Assembly: GCA_900470445.1 (NCBI GenBank) | Contig: UCAU01000010.1 | Coordinates: 1 to 64,000 of the forward strand | Length of the DNA stretch: 64,000 nucleotides | From: Hyphomicrobiales bacterium | GTDB taxonomy: Bacteria > Pseudomonadota > Alphaproteobacteria > Rhizobiales > Devosiaceae | Direction: 5' to 3' | Shown here: piece after piece, positions 1 through 8,368 of the stretch | Position numbering within the stretch: position 1 is the first letter of the stretch | How the letters are laid out: every line of letters begins with the position of its first letter | Made by a program: the position numbers and the translations under genes | The notes under the pieces: model-generated | Seen by the model: only the letters and a program-made list of their open reading frames with translations | What the model was told of the DNA's origin: nothing | Databases searched by the model: none

Positions 1-177
1 CCTCAAGGGGGAGGGGATTGGATCGTGACTCCCCAATTTTAGTGGGCCAGATAGCTGACATGGCCCCTCGTCACACCCCGTTCAATAAGAATCCATTATC
101 GATTGAATTTTGAATCGGAATTGGACAGAGGCGCTGGAAGGCCTTTGATTGGGGCGTCCAACCAAGTTATGGCCATT

Positions 178-651
178 ATGTCCGACAAGAAATTCTATCT
201 CAAATTCGTCGATGCCAATGTGAAGGGCATCATTGCGCTTTATTGGGACCATGCCCCCAAGACCTGCGAAGCCCTGTGGAATGCGCTCGAAACGCCGATC
301 CAGTGGAAGGCCACCCACGCCATGTTCTCGGGCCCCGAGATCATGATGGGCCTGCCCGAGACCCATCGCAATTTCGACCCCACCGCCCTGCCGCCGGAAA
401 ACCAGACCATCATCCCTGAAGTGGGTGAGCTGCTCTGGTATTATCAGCCCAAGAACTTCTTCAAGATCGACCCGAGTGAGTTCTGGGAGATCGGCATGTT
501 CTATGGCGTGGGTGGCCGCACATTCGGCCCCACGGGTTGGATTCCGTGCACCTATTTCGGCAAGATGACGGAAAATCTGGAAGCCGTAGCCGAGCAGTGC
601 CGCCTGATCCGCATTGAAGGCGCCAAGACCGTCGAGATCGGCCGCCTCTAA
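178..651 (+). CDS. DUF3830 family protein
   Basis: A protein of about 157 residues matching the DUF3830 family, small cyclophilin-like proteins of unknown function that are often found beside ABC importers. I chose ATG 178 (MSDKKFYL); ATG 169, three codons earlier, and a TTG at 103 are in frame but have no better ribosome site. No signal peptide or membrane segment is seen, so it is probably cytoplasmic. Aromatic residues are frequent around the middle (LWYYQPKNFFKID). It is the first gene of the polyamine-type transport operon, 49 bp before the binding-protein gene. The role is inferred only from this context; the family call is from recognition of the sequence pattern. Confidence 0.75.
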   Translation: MSDKKFYLKFVDANVKGIIALYWDHAPKTCEALWNALETPIQWKATHAMFSGPEIMMGLPETHRNFDPTALPPENQTIIPEVGELLWYYQPKNFFKIDPSEFWEIGMFYGVGGRTFGPTGWIPCTYFGKMTENLEAVAEQCRLIRIEGAKTVEIGRL

Positions 652-658
652 GACAATC

Positions 659-678
659 GGCCGGGCGAGGGCCCGGCC
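659..678 (+). other. GC-rich hairpin between DUF3830 gene and binding-protein gene
   Basis: A perfect 8-bp stem (GGCCGGGC/GCCCGGCC) with loop GAGG, followed by AAATTT and then the start of the next gene at 701. It lacks a U-tract, so it is more likely an mRNA-processing or stabilising hairpin than a strong terminator. Confidence 0.5.
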
Positions 679-700
679 AAATTTCAGCAAGGGAACGCAA

Positions 701-1735
701 ATGAAAGCAACACTCGGTACGGCCGTTCTAGGCCTCTCGGCCCTGCTCGGCACCACGGCCTTCGCGCAGGACAATACGCTCACCATCAATTCCTTCGGCG
801 GCGCGTATGAAGAGGCGCATCGCGCCTGTGTCATCACCCCGTTCGAGGCGGCCACCGGCGCCAAGGTCAATGTCGTCACCGCCTATTCGGCTGACGCCTT
901 TGCCCAGTTGCGCGCCCAGAAGGCGGCGCCGCAATTCGACGTGATCCATTTTTCGGGCGGCCAGGAAATCGTTGCTGCAGCTGAGGGGCTGCTGGCGCCG
1001 ATCGACAAGGCCAGCCTGACCAATGCCGCCGATCTCTATGATTTCGCCAAGGCGGACCTCGCCAATGGCCAGGGTCCGGCCTATTCCATCGCTGCGATTG
1101 GCCTCGTGTTCAACACCGAAGCGGTGCCGGCTGCGCCCACCAAGTGGACCGATCTGCTCAACCCTGAATATGGCGAGCATCTGGTGCTGACCGACATTTC
1201 CAACGGCTATGGCATGCTGAGCTTCCTGATGCTCAACCAGGTCGAAGGCGGGGATCTGAGCAATATCCAGCCGGGGCTCGATGCCGTCGGCAAGCTGCTC
1301 GATGCCGGTGCGGTGGTCGTCTCGACGTCGCCCGAAATCCAGCAGGAATTCGCCCAGAACGACGCCTGGATCGCGCCTTATGCGTCCGACTATGCGTTCA
1401 CTTTGCGCAAGGCGGGCCTGCCCTCCGGGTTCGTGCAGGGCGAAGAAGGCACCCCTGCGAGCTATATCACGGCAAATCTGGTGGCCGGCCGGCCGAACAA
1501 TGAACTGGCGCTGAAGTTCATCGATCTCGAAATCTCGGCCGAGGCCCAAAAGTGCTTTGCCGAAGCGCTGCGCTATTCGCCGACCAATGCCAAGACCGAA
1601 CTGAGCCCCGAAGTCGCCGCTGACGTGGCTTATGGCGAGGCGGGCGTGGCCGGGTTGATCCGGTTTGATCCGGCAACCATCGAAGCCCATCGCACGGCGT
1701 GGGTGGAAGAGTGGAACAAGGCGATCGCCCGCTAG
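701..1735 (+). CDS. ABC transporter substrate-binding protein, PotD-like (polyamine/aminobutyrate type)
   Basis: Periplasmic binding protein of 344 residues. ATG 701 gives a Sec signal peptide of about 20 residues ending TAFAQ, and a GGGAACG sequence lies just upstream; an in-frame start at 614 would bury the signal and is rejected. After the signal the protein begins with a typical type II binding-protein strand (LTINSFGGAYEE) and contains the hinge-type segment GPAYSIAAIGLVFNTEAV. It resembles the PotD/PotF class that captures putrescine, spermidine or related amines. It is followed by permeases and an ATPase of the same class, but a terminator lies between it and them, which would give the binding protein a higher transcript level. 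The exact ligand cannot be read from the sequence. Confidence 0.88.
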   Translation: MKATLGTAVLGLSALLGTTAFAQDNTLTINSFGGAYEEAHRACVITPFEAATGAKVNVVTAYSADAFAQLRAQKAAPQFDVIHFSGGQEIVAAAEGLLAPIDKASLTNAADLYDFAKADLANGQGPAYSIAAIGLVFNTEAVPAAPTKWTDLLNPEYGEHLVLTDISNGYGMLSFLMLNQVEGGDLSNIQPGLDAVGKLLDAGAVVVSTSPEIQQEFAQNDAWIAPYASDYAFTLRKAGLPSGFVQGEEGTPASYITANLVAGRPNNELALKFIDLEISAEAQKCFAEALRYSPTNAKTELSPEVAADVAYGEAGVAGLIRFDPATIEAHRTAWVEEWNKAIAR

Positions 1736-1810
1736 GCGACACAGATATCGGGGCTCCCGACACAGGGAGCACCAGTAGCTCTGCTGACGCCTGCCACGTC
1801 GGCATGACAC

Positions 1811-1845
1811 GATCCGGGCGAGGCACTCCCTCGCTTGCCCGGATC
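1811..1845 (+). other. Hairpin upstream of terminator
   Basis: GATCCGGGC at 1811-1819 pairs with GCCCGGATC at 1837-1845, and the inner bases GAGG/CCTC extend the stem imperfectly. It sits directly before the terminator and may protect the 3' end of the binding-protein mRNA. Confidence 0.55.
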
Positions 1846-1848
1846 GCA

Positions 1849-1889
1849 GGGCCTCTTCACCCCCAACATGAAGAGGCCCGCCCCTTTTT
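1849..1889 (+). terminator. Rho-independent terminator or attenuator after the binding-protein gene
   Basis: An 11-bp perfect stem (1849-1859 with 1869-1879, GGGCCTCTTCA/TGAAGAGGCCC) with a 9-nt loop, followed after five bases by TTTTT at 1885-1889. Its position within an otherwise co-directional transport operon suggests partial termination rather than a complete end. Confidence 0.75.
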
Positions 1890-1907
1890 CTCTGTTGCCG
1901 CCGCGGT

Positions 1908-1985
1908 GTCATCCCCGCGAAGCGGGGACCTCCGTTCAGCGGTGCAGAAGAAGAAAACGGAGGTTCCCGCTTTCGCGGGAATGAC
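1908..1985. repeat. Inverted-repeat palindromic element (REP-like)
   Basis: An element of about 78 bp with near-complementary ends: GTCATCCCCGCGAAGCGGGG at 1908-1927 faces CCCGCTTTCGCGGGAATGAC at 1966-1985, and ACCTCCGTT faces AACGGAGGT further inside. The ends GTCAT/ATGAC and the short internal palindromes are typical of extragenic palindromic repeats that occur in many copies in alphaproteobacterial genomes. Only one copy is in this window, so the multicopy nature is inferred. Confidence 0.6.
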
Positions 1986-2010
1986 CCGGAGATGTTAGAT
2001 GGCAGGCACG

Positions 2011-2056
2011 ACCTCGTGGTTCGACATCCTGAGCGTGTCGAAGGATCACCATGAGG
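2011..2056. repeat. Second inverted-repeat element with TTCGACA/TGTCGAA core
   Basis: ACCTCGTGGT at 2011-2020 pairs with ACCATGAGGT at 2047-2056 with one mismatch, enclosing TTCGACA at 2020-2026 and TGTCGAA at 2036-2042 around CGTGTCGAAGGAT-type sequence. It looks like another dispersed extragenic palindrome, different from the one at 1908. Confidence 0.55.
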
Positions 2057-2093
2057 TCACTGATGAAGCGCGACCCAAGGAAAACTGCACTTG

Positions 2094-2912
2094 ATGAATG
2101 ACCGCACAGAAAACCTGCTGCTGGCCCTGCCGGGACTTCTGCTGCTGGTGCTCGCCTTCTTTCTGCCGATCGGGCAGATGCTGGTGCTTTCGGTGACGGG
2201 GCCGGAAGGTCCGCTGGCGCCCTTTGTGCGGTTTTTGAGCGATCCCTATTATCTGGGCATTCTGTGGCGCACGGTGCGCCTGTCCTTCCTGATCACGCTG
2301 ATCTGCGCCGCGATCGGGTTTCCGCTGGCCTATATCATGACCAAGGTGGGGCCGAGGCTCCGGCTATGGCTGGTGGTCATGGTCATCCTGCCGCTGATGA
2401 CCAGCGTGGTGGTGCGCACCTTCGGCTGGATGGTGCTGCTGAGCCGCAGCGGGCTGATCCCCGAAATGCTGCGCGATATGGGCCTGGTGGGCCGCAATTT
2501 CGCTCTGATGCAGACCGAGACCGCCATTGTCATCGGCATGGTGCAGGTGTTGCTGCCCTTTATGGCGCTGTCCATTCTGGGCGTGTTGACCCGGATCGAT
2601 GGGCGGCTGGAAGAGGCCGCGCGCACCATGGGCTGCTCGTTCCTCCAGACTATTCGCATGGTGGTTTTGCCGCTGGCTTTGCCGGGGATCGTGGCGGGAT
2701 CGCTGCTGTGTTTTACGCTCTCGGCCAGTTCCTTCGTCACGCCGAACCTGCTGGGTGGCACGCGCATTCAGGTGCTGGCGGCCTCGATCTATAAATCGGT
2801 GACGACGACGCCCGACTGGCCCTTTGCGGCGGCGCAGGCGGTGATCCTGTTTGCCGGGATCGCACTGGTGCTGGTGCCCTATATCAAGATGACGGGGGCC
2901 AAGCATGGTTAA
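2094..2912 (+). CDS. ABC transporter permease, PotB-like
   Basis: Inner-membrane permease of 272 residues with about six hydrophobic segments, starting with ALPGLLLLVLAFFLPI near residues 11-26. The ATPase-contact EAA loop is clear at about residues 173-199 (EEAARTMG...LPLALPGI). ATG 2094 is chosen over the adjoining TTG 2091; AAGGAA lies 11 bp upstream. It forms the channel with the next permease, whose start overlaps its end by 8 bp. Class and order match PotB of the spermidine/putrescine importers. Confidence 0.9.
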   Translation: MNDRTENLLLALPGLLLLVLAFFLPIGQMLVLSVTGPEGPLAPFVRFLSDPYYLGILWRTVRLSFLITLICAAIGFPLAYIMTKVGPRLRLWLVVMVILPLMTSVVVRTFGWMVLLSRSGLIPEMLRDMGLVGRNFALMQTETAIVIGMVQVLLPFMALSILGVLTRIDGRLEEAARTMGCSFLQTIRMVVLPLALPGIVAGSLLCFTLSASSFVTPNLLGGTRIQVLAASIYKSVTTTPDWPFAAAQAVILFAGIALVLVPYIKMTGAKHG

Positions 2913-3708
2913 GTCGGTTCCCACCTGGCTGCGCGTCCTGAGCGTGGTTTTCGTCGTGCTGACGGCACTGATACTGCTGGCGCCGCTAATCGTGGTGGTG
3001 GGTGTTTCGGTTTCGGAAAGCCAGTTCATCGCCTTTCCGCCCAATGGGCTGAGCCTGCGCTGGTATCAACAGGTGCTGTCGTCCAACGCCTATCTTGGCG
3101 CGGGGTGGATCAGCTTGCAGATCGCTGCGATGGTCACGGTGCTGGCGACGCTGATCGGGGGCGCGGCGGCCATTGCCATCCATCGCCGGCAATTGCCGTT
3201 TTCCGATGTGCTCGGCACGGTGTTCCTGTCGCCGCTGGTGCTGCCCACCATCATCTATGCCATTGGCATGCTGATGTTCTGGAGCTCGGCCTTTGGGCCG
3301 GTGTCGCCGGTGACGCTGGCGCTCAGCCACACCATCATCGCCCTGCCCTATGTGGTGCGCACGACGCTGGCGGTGCTGGCCGAATCCAATCCGTATCTGG
3401 AGGAAGCGGCCCGCACCATGGGCGCCAACCGGCTGCAGCGGCTGTGGTTTGTCGTCGTGCCGCAATGCATTCCGGGCCTGGCGGCGGGGGCGTTCTTTGC
3501 CTTCAATATCTCGTTTGACGAGGCGGTGCTGTCGCTGTTCCTGCGCGGCCCGACGCTGACCACCCTGCCCGTGCAGATTTACGGCCAGCTCGAATTCTCC
3601 CCCGATCCATCGGTGGCGGCGGTGTCCACCATCATGATTGCCCTGACTGTGGTGTTGATCTTCGTGATCGACCGCATGCTGGGGCTGACCAAATTTGCGA
3701 GTGCCTGA
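2905..3708 (+). CDS. ABC transporter permease, PotC-like
   Basis: Second inner-membrane permease, 267 residues, with about six transmembrane segments and an EAA loop from about residue 166 (LEEAARTMGANR...VPQCIPG). It overlaps the preceding permease by 8 bp, implying translational coupling, and is followed 3 bp later by the ATPase gene. The segment NISFDEAVLSLFL near the C-terminus is typical of PotC proteins. The substrate is inferred from the aldehyde dehydrogenase downstream. Confidence 0.9.
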   Translation: MVKSVPTWLRVLSVVFVVLTALILLAPLIVVVGVSVSESQFIAFPPNGLSLRWYQQVLSSNAYLGAGWISLQIAAMVTVLATLIGGAAAIAIHRRQLPFSDVLGTVFLSPLVLPTIIYAIGMLMFWSSAFGPVSPVTLALSHTIIALPYVVRTTLAVLAESNPYLEEAARTMGANRLQRLWFVVVPQCIPGLAAGAFFAFNISFDEAVLSLFLRGPTLTTLPVQIYGQLEFSPDPSVAAVSTIMIALTVVLIFVIDRMLGLTKFASA

Positions 3709-3711
3709 CCC

Positions 3712-4755
3712 ATGGCCAATGTGCGCCTGACCTCGATCCAGAAATCCTTCGCCAAGACCGCGGTGTTGCATTCCATCTCGCTCGATATCGCCTCGGGGGA
3801 GTTCATCAGCCTGCTCGGGGCTTCGGGGTGCGGCAAGACCACCCTGTTGCGCATCGTCGCGGGGCTGGAAAGCGTCACCGCGGGCGCGGTGGAAATCGAT
3901 GGCCGCGACGTGACGGGGCTGCCGCCGGAAAAGCGGGACATTGCCATGATGTTCCAATCCTATGCGCTGCTGCCGCATTTGAGCGTGGCGGAGAATGTGC
4001 GGTTTCCGCTGCGCATGCGGGGCATTGGCAATCGCGAGGAGCAGGCCGAAAGGGTCAAGGCGGCGCTCGAAACCGTGCAATTGGGGCATCTGGCCGAGCG
4101 CAAGCCGCGGCAGCTTTCGGGTGGGCAGCAACAGCGCGTGGCGCTGGCGCGGGCGATTGTATCCAAGCCCAAGGTTTTGCTGCTGGATGAACCGCTGAGC
4201 AATCTCGATGCAAGGCTGCGCGAGGACATGCAGGTGGAGCTGATCGAAATCCACCAGCGGCTGGCGCTGACGACGATTTTCGTGACGCATGACCAGGAGG
4301 AGGCGCTGAGCCTGTCCGATCGCATCGTGCTGCTCAATGCCGGGCGGATCGAGCAGGAAGGCACGCCGGCGCAGATTTATAGCCAGCCGGCGACGGGGTT
4401 TGCCTCGAACTTCATTGGGTCGGCCAACCTGTTGCCTGCCGAGATCGTGGAAGGGCCGGATGGCCCCGTGGCGCGGTTTGGTGATGGGCAGGAGCTGACG
4501 CTGGCCAAGGGCGAGACGGCGCGGGGCGCGGCGACTGTGGCCTTGCGGCAGGAGGATTTGAGCCTGTCGGCCGAGGGCAATGGCCCCAAGGCCAAGGTGC
4601 GTACGCGCGTGTTTCTGGGGGCGCGCAATCGCTATGTGATGAGCCTGGCCGGTCATCCGCTGCGGGCGCTGACTGCCAATGATCTTGATTTTGCCGATGG
4701 GCAGGAGGTGAGCCTCGCCATCGATCCCGCACGCATCCGCATCATCCGCGACTAA
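3712..4755 (+). CDS. ABC transporter ATP-binding protein, PotA-like
   Basis: Cytoplasmic ATPase of 347 residues. Walker A GASGCGKTT is at 36-44, the Q-loop at MMFQSYALLPH, the signature LSGGQQQR at 135-142, Walker B VLLLDEP at 155-161 and the switch histidine in FVTHDQEEAL. The last 100 residues form a TOBE-type regulatory domain (from about SANLLPAEIV). It energises the two permeases just upstream. Length and domain order are normal for PotA. Confidence 0.92.
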   Translation: MANVRLTSIQKSFAKTAVLHSISLDIASGEFISLLGASGCGKTTLLRIVAGLESVTAGAVEIDGRDVTGLPPEKRDIAMMFQSYALLPHLSVAENVRFPLRMRGIGNREEQAERVKAALETVQLGHLAERKPRQLSGGQQQRVALARAIVSKPKVLLLDEPLSNLDARLREDMQVELIEIHQRLALTTIFVTHDQEEALSLSDRIVLLNAGRIEQEGTPAQIYSQPATGFASNFIGSANLLPAEIVEGPDGPVARFGDGQELTLAKGETARGAATVALRQEDLSLSAEGNGPKAKVRTRVFLGARNRYVMSLAGHPLRALTANDLDFADGQEVSLAIDPARIRIIRD

Positions 4756-4769
4756 CCGGAATTCCCGAC

Positions 4770-6200
4770 ATGACTTATGAAACCCGCCTCTTCATCAATG
4801 GCGCCTATATGGCCGGCAATGGGCCGGCTTTGCCGAGCCACGAGCCGGCGACGGGCAAGCTGCTCGCCGAGGTCGCCTCGGCCGATGCGGGCCAGGTTGA
4901 TCTGGCTGTCACCACTGCCCATGCGGCTTTTGCCAAATGGGGCAAGGCGACGCCCAAGGAGCGCAGCCAGGCGCTGTTGCGCATTGCGGATGCCATCGAG
5001 GCGCGGGCTGAGGCCTTGGCCGATGTGGAATCGGTCAATGCCGGCAAGCCCTGGCGCTATGTGAAGGCGGGGGAATTGGCCAATGTGGCTGATGTGTTCC
5101 GCTATTTCGGCACGGCGGCGCGCAATGTGCCGGGCACGCCGGCCAATGGGTTTCGCTCGAGCCGCCATACGTCGATCCTGCGGCGTGATCCGCTGGGCGT
5201 TATCGCTTCGATTGCGCCGTGGAATTATCCGCTGCTGATGGCGGCCTGGAAGATCGCGCCGGCTGTGGCGGCGGGCAATACGGTCGTCATCAAGCCATCG
5301 GAGAATACGCCGCTGAGCCTGTTGTTCCTGGCCTCGATCCTGGCGGAATTCCTGCCCGAGGGGGTGGTCAATGTGGTGACCGGCGATGGCCCCAATGTGG
5401 GGCAGATGCTGATCACCCATCCGCTGGTGCGGATGATTTCGCTGACGGGCGATGTGCGGACTGGGCGGGCCGTGCTCAAGGCTGCGGCGGGCGACAACAT
5501 CAAGCGGACGCATCTCGAATTGGGCGGCAAGGCGCCGGTGATCGTTTGTGCCGATGCCGATGTGGACAACCTGGTCGAGACGCTGCGCGAAGCCAGTTTC
5601 TACAATGCCGGGCAGGATTGCACGGCGGCTTGCCGGATTTTCGTGGACCAGAGCATTGCCCAGGAGGTGACCGACAAGCTTTCGGCCATGATCGGGAGCC
5701 TGGTCTATGGCGCGCCCGAGCGGGACGATGTCGAGTTTGGCCCACTGATCACTGCGGCCCAGCGCGAGCGGGTGGCCGGGTTTGTTGACCGGGCGCGGGC
5801 GGATGGCGCCGATATCGTAGCGGGCGGCAAGACGCCCGAGGGCGCGGGCTATTATTATGAGCCGACGCTGGTTGCAGCGCCCATCACGGCCGAAATCGTG
5901 CAGAAGGAAGTGTTCGGCCCGGTGCTGACCATTACCGCGTTCGACAATCCCGAGACCGCGCTGGGCTGGGCCAATGCGTCCGAATATGGGCTGGCCTCGT
6001 CGGTCTGGTCACGGGACAGCACGCTGGCGATGAACCTGACCAATCGGCTCGAATATGGCGTGACCTGGATCAATACCCATGGGGTGTTTGCCACCGAGAT
6101 GCCGCATGGGGGCATGAAGAATTCGGGCTATGGCTCGGACCTCTCCATGCAGTCGCTGATCGATTATACGCAGGTGCGGCACATCATGGTGGCGTCGTAG
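4770..6200 (+). CDS. NAD-dependent aldehyde dehydrogenase, gamma-aminobutyraldehyde/betaine-aldehyde type
   Basis: Full-length ALDH of 476 residues. The catalytic cysteine is Cys284 (NAGQDCTAACR), the general base Glu250 (LELGGKAPV), the oxyanion Asn152 (APWNYP) and the cofactor Lys175 (VIKPSE). The sequence pattern resembles PatD/YdcW, which oxidises 4-aminobutyraldehyde to GABA in putrescine breakdown. It starts 14 bp after the PotA-like gene, so imported polyamine or a related amine is the likely substrate source, although no transaminase or amine oxidase is in view. Betaine-aldehyde or other aminoaldehyde activity is equally possible. Confidence 0.85.
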   Translation: MTYETRLFINGAYMAGNGPALPSHEPATGKLLAEVASADAGQVDLAVTTAHAAFAKWGKATPKERSQALLRIADAIEARAEALADVESVNAGKPWRYVKAGELANVADVFRYFGTAARNVPGTPANGFRSSRHTSILRRDPLGVIASIAPWNYPLLMAAWKIAPAVAAGNTVVIKPSENTPLSLLFLASILAEFLPEGVVNVVTGDGPNVGQMLITHPLVRMISLTGDVRTGRAVLKAAAGDNIKRTHLELGGKAPVIVCADADVDNLVETLREASFYNAGQDCTAACRIFVDQSIAQEVTDKLSAMIGSLVYGAPERDDVEFGPLITAAQRERVAGFVDRARADGADIVAGGKTPEGAGYYYEPTLVAAPITAEIVQKEVFGPVLTITAFDNPETALGWANASEYGLASSVWSRDSTLAMNLTNRLEYGVTWINTHGVFATEMPHGGMKNSGYGSDLSMQSLIDYTQVRHIMVAS

Positions 6201-6266
6201 GCCACCATGCCCGGTGACCTAAAGAAAAGCCGCACCATGGGCGCCAAGTCTGATAGAGGAAGCGCT

Positions 6267-7187
6267 ATGCGCATCCTCGACATGACGACCTTTGTCGCCT
6301 TGGCGCGGCACCGCCATTTTGGCCGTGCTGCCCAGGAATTGCATACGACCCAACCCGCCATTTCCATCCGCCTGGCGGCAATGGAGCAGGAATTCGGCTG
6401 CAAGCTGATGCATCGTACCGGCCGCGATTTCTCGCTGACGCCCGGCGGCGAGCGGGTGCTGGAGACATTCCGGACGATCCTGGCTTCCTATGACAATCTC
6501 AAGCATGAGTTGGCCGACGAGAACACCCATGCCGCCAAGGTGGTGCGGATCGGGGCTATCGACTCGGTGTCCTCGACCTGGATGACGCCGTTTGTGGAAG
6601 AGCTGCATGACGCTTTCCCCACGCTCAAGATCGAGCTGACGGTGGAGGGCACCAAGAGCCTCGTCGAGGGGATGAACAAGGGCGAATTCGATGTGATCTT
6701 TGCCGTCGATCCGGCTATCGGCGACAATTTCCGCAGCTTCACGTCCTGCGTGCTGCAGATGACCTGGGCCGGCTCGCCCAAGATCATCGATCCGGACCGG
6801 ACCTATAGCGTGGACGATCTGGCTGACATGCCGATTATCACCTTTCCCAAGGACACCCCGCCCTATCGGATGATCGCGCCCTATTTTCAGGACGAGCAGG
6901 TGCTGGCGGGCAAATTGACCAGTTCCAATTCGCTCTATTCGATCATTAACCTGCTGATCGACGGGTTTGGCGTAGGGGCCATTCCCACGGTGACGATCAA
7001 GCGCGAGCTGAAGATGGGGCTGCTGCATCCCATTCGGGTGACCAAGCGCTTCCCGCCCATGCCGATTATCGGAACCTATCAGGCGACGACCGAGACCGAC
7101 CTGATCCGACGGGTGGTGGAACAGGCACGGCTGAGCGCCGCCCTGTTTTGCGCAACGGTAGACCCGAGCATGGCTTGGGTGGATTGA
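6267..7187 (+). CDS. LysR family transcriptional regulator
   Basis: A 306-residue LysR-type regulator. The N-terminal winged helix-turn-helix is at about residues 18-37 (FGRAAQELHTTQPAISIRLAAME), followed by an effector-binding domain from about residue 90. ATG 6267 is preceded by AGAGGA at 6255-6260; an upstream in-frame ATG at 6207 lacks a ribosome site and would add 20 unrelated residues. It follows the aldehyde dehydrogenase by 66 bp on the same strand and is the obvious candidate regulator of the polyamine-type operon. The next gene is convergent. Confidence 0.88.
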   Translation: MRILDMTTFVALARHRHFGRAAQELHTTQPAISIRLAAMEQEFGCKLMHRTGRDFSLTPGGERVLETFRTILASYDNLKHELADENTHAAKVVRIGAIDSVSSTWMTPFVEELHDAFPTLKIELTVEGTKSLVEGMNKGEFDVIFAVDPAIGDNFRSFTSCVLQMTWAGSPKIIDPDRTYSVDDLADMPIITFPKDTPPYRMIAPYFQDEQVLAGKLTSSNSLYSIINLLIDGFGVGAIPTVTIKRELKMGLLHPIRVTKRFPPMPIIGTYQATTETDLIRRVVEQARLSAALFCATVDPSMAWVD

Positions 7188-7324
7188 CGAATGGCGAACT
7201 CCACCTGACCGCAGCCGGCCAACCTTATCCTGGTGCGGCAGAGGCACGGCATGATGGCGTAGGTCCCATCGGGCCAGCTGATCTGGACCGACGGCGCGGT
7301 CGATTTGCCCCAACGACACAATGG

Positions 7325-8368
7325 TCAGGATCGTGGCGACAAACCATGCTTGAGCTGGATCGGCAGGCCGCGGGACTCGATGATCGCGGCGATCAGATAG
7401 TGAACCGCCAAGACGTCGCGCCCTGAAGCGGCCGGTTTACGGCACCGGGCGATCGCGTCCGCAAAATCCTCAATTAGGGCCTGGTGAGCCTGGCTGGAAA
7501 ATCCCATTGGATCGGCCCCCGAGCCGGAACCAGCGTCAGCGCCTTCAAAATCGATGTTGGAGCCATCATGCAACCGCACTGTGAGGTGTGTTCCTGCCAG
7601 TGTGGCGCTTCCGGCGTCCCCAATGATCTCTATGACGTCTGCCTGCCCGGGAAAGGCGCAGGTGGTGGCAGTGACGCTGCCCAGGGCGCCATTGGGAAAA
7701 CGCATTGTCGCCGCCGCCACATCTTCCCCTTCCATGACGTGGACCGGGCTGGTGGAAACAAAGCCCGTCACCGTCTCAGGCATGCCGACCAGCGAGACCA
7801 TCAGGTCAAGGTTATGGATGGCCTGAGTTAGCAGGACGCCACCGCCGTCGCGGGCCAAGGTGCCGCGCCCGGGCTCGTCATAATAGCTCTGAGGACGCCA
7901 ATAGCTTGTGCGGGCACTCACCTGGACCAATTGCCCGAGGCGATCCTGTTCAATGATGGTCTTGAGTTTCAGGGCAGCGGGCCGGAACCGGTTTTGAAGC
8001 ACCATGCCAAGGATGATCTTTCCCGCATCGGCAACCGCCACCAATTGCTCGGCTCGGTCGACGCTAACCTCGATCGGTTTTTCCAGCAGCACATGCTTGC
8101 CGGCTGCGGCGGCCATTTGCACGATTTCGAGATGCGTATTGGGTGGCGTCAGGACCAGCACGGCATCGACACGCCGATCGTTGAAAATCGCTTCAATCGT
8201 GTCCGTCGTCGGAAGACCATGCGCCCCGGCGAAGGCTGCGCGACGTTCGCGCGAAGGGCTGAAGGCGTGGAGGGTTTGGATCCGATCGCGCAGCGCCAAT
8301 AGCGCGCGTGCATGCGGCAGAGACGCCATGCCCAGCCCGATAATGCCGATGCCGAGTTTTTCAGCCAC
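7325..8368 (-). CDS. Gfo/Idh/MocA family oxidoreductase
   Basis: NAD(P)-dependent sugar-type dehydrogenase, 347 residues. The Rossmann glycine motif GIIGLGMAS is at 8-16, the family EKP motif at 96-98 (LLEKPIEV), and the substrate-pocket segment GGGVLLTQAIHNLDL ends near His185. The start is GTG 8368, which overlaps the end of the ATPase gene by 8 bp. It is the last gene of the importer unit that begins at 13842, so it probably oxidises the imported sugar or inositol-like compound. The substrate is not determinable from sequence. Its 3' end faces the LysR gene across a 137-bp gap with no clear terminator. Confidence 0.87.
   Translation of the reverse strand: MAEKLGIGIIGLGMASLPHARALLALRDRIQTLHAFSPSRERRAAFAGAHGLPTTDTIEAIFNDRRVDAVLVLTPPNTHLEIVQMAAAAGKHVLLEKPIEVSVDRAEQLVAVADAGKIILGMVLQNRFRPAALKLKTIIEQDRLGQLVQVSARTSYWRPQSYYDEPGRGTLARDGGGVLLTQAIHNLDLMVSLVGMPETVTGFVSTSPVHVMEGEDVAAATMRFPNGALGSVTATTCAFPGQADVIEIIGDAGSATLAGTHLTVRLHDGSNIDFEGADAGSGSGADPMGFSSQAHQALIEDFADAIARCRKPAASGRDVLAVHYLIAAIIESRGLPIQLKHGLSPRS

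Larger units (their letters stand above)
1736..2093. other. 358-bp non-coding gap inside the transport operon
   Basis: No gene is visible. The gap holds a hairpin at 1811-1845, a terminator at 1849-1889 and two separate inverted repeats, each listed on its own. The ribosome site AAGGAA at 2077-2082 for the next gene lies at its right end. Confidence 0.7.

Noticed and set aside
1908..2056. Palindromes considered as a CRISPR fragment or insertion-sequence ends
   Set aside because: The two repeats are unrelated, there are no regular spacers and no transposase is nearby.
2986..4656. A 556-codon open frame on the minus strand across the permease and ATPase genes
   Set aside because: It lies opposite proteins with full ABC motifs, is rich in His, Arg and Gln as expected of antisense frames in high-GC DNA, and shows no domain.
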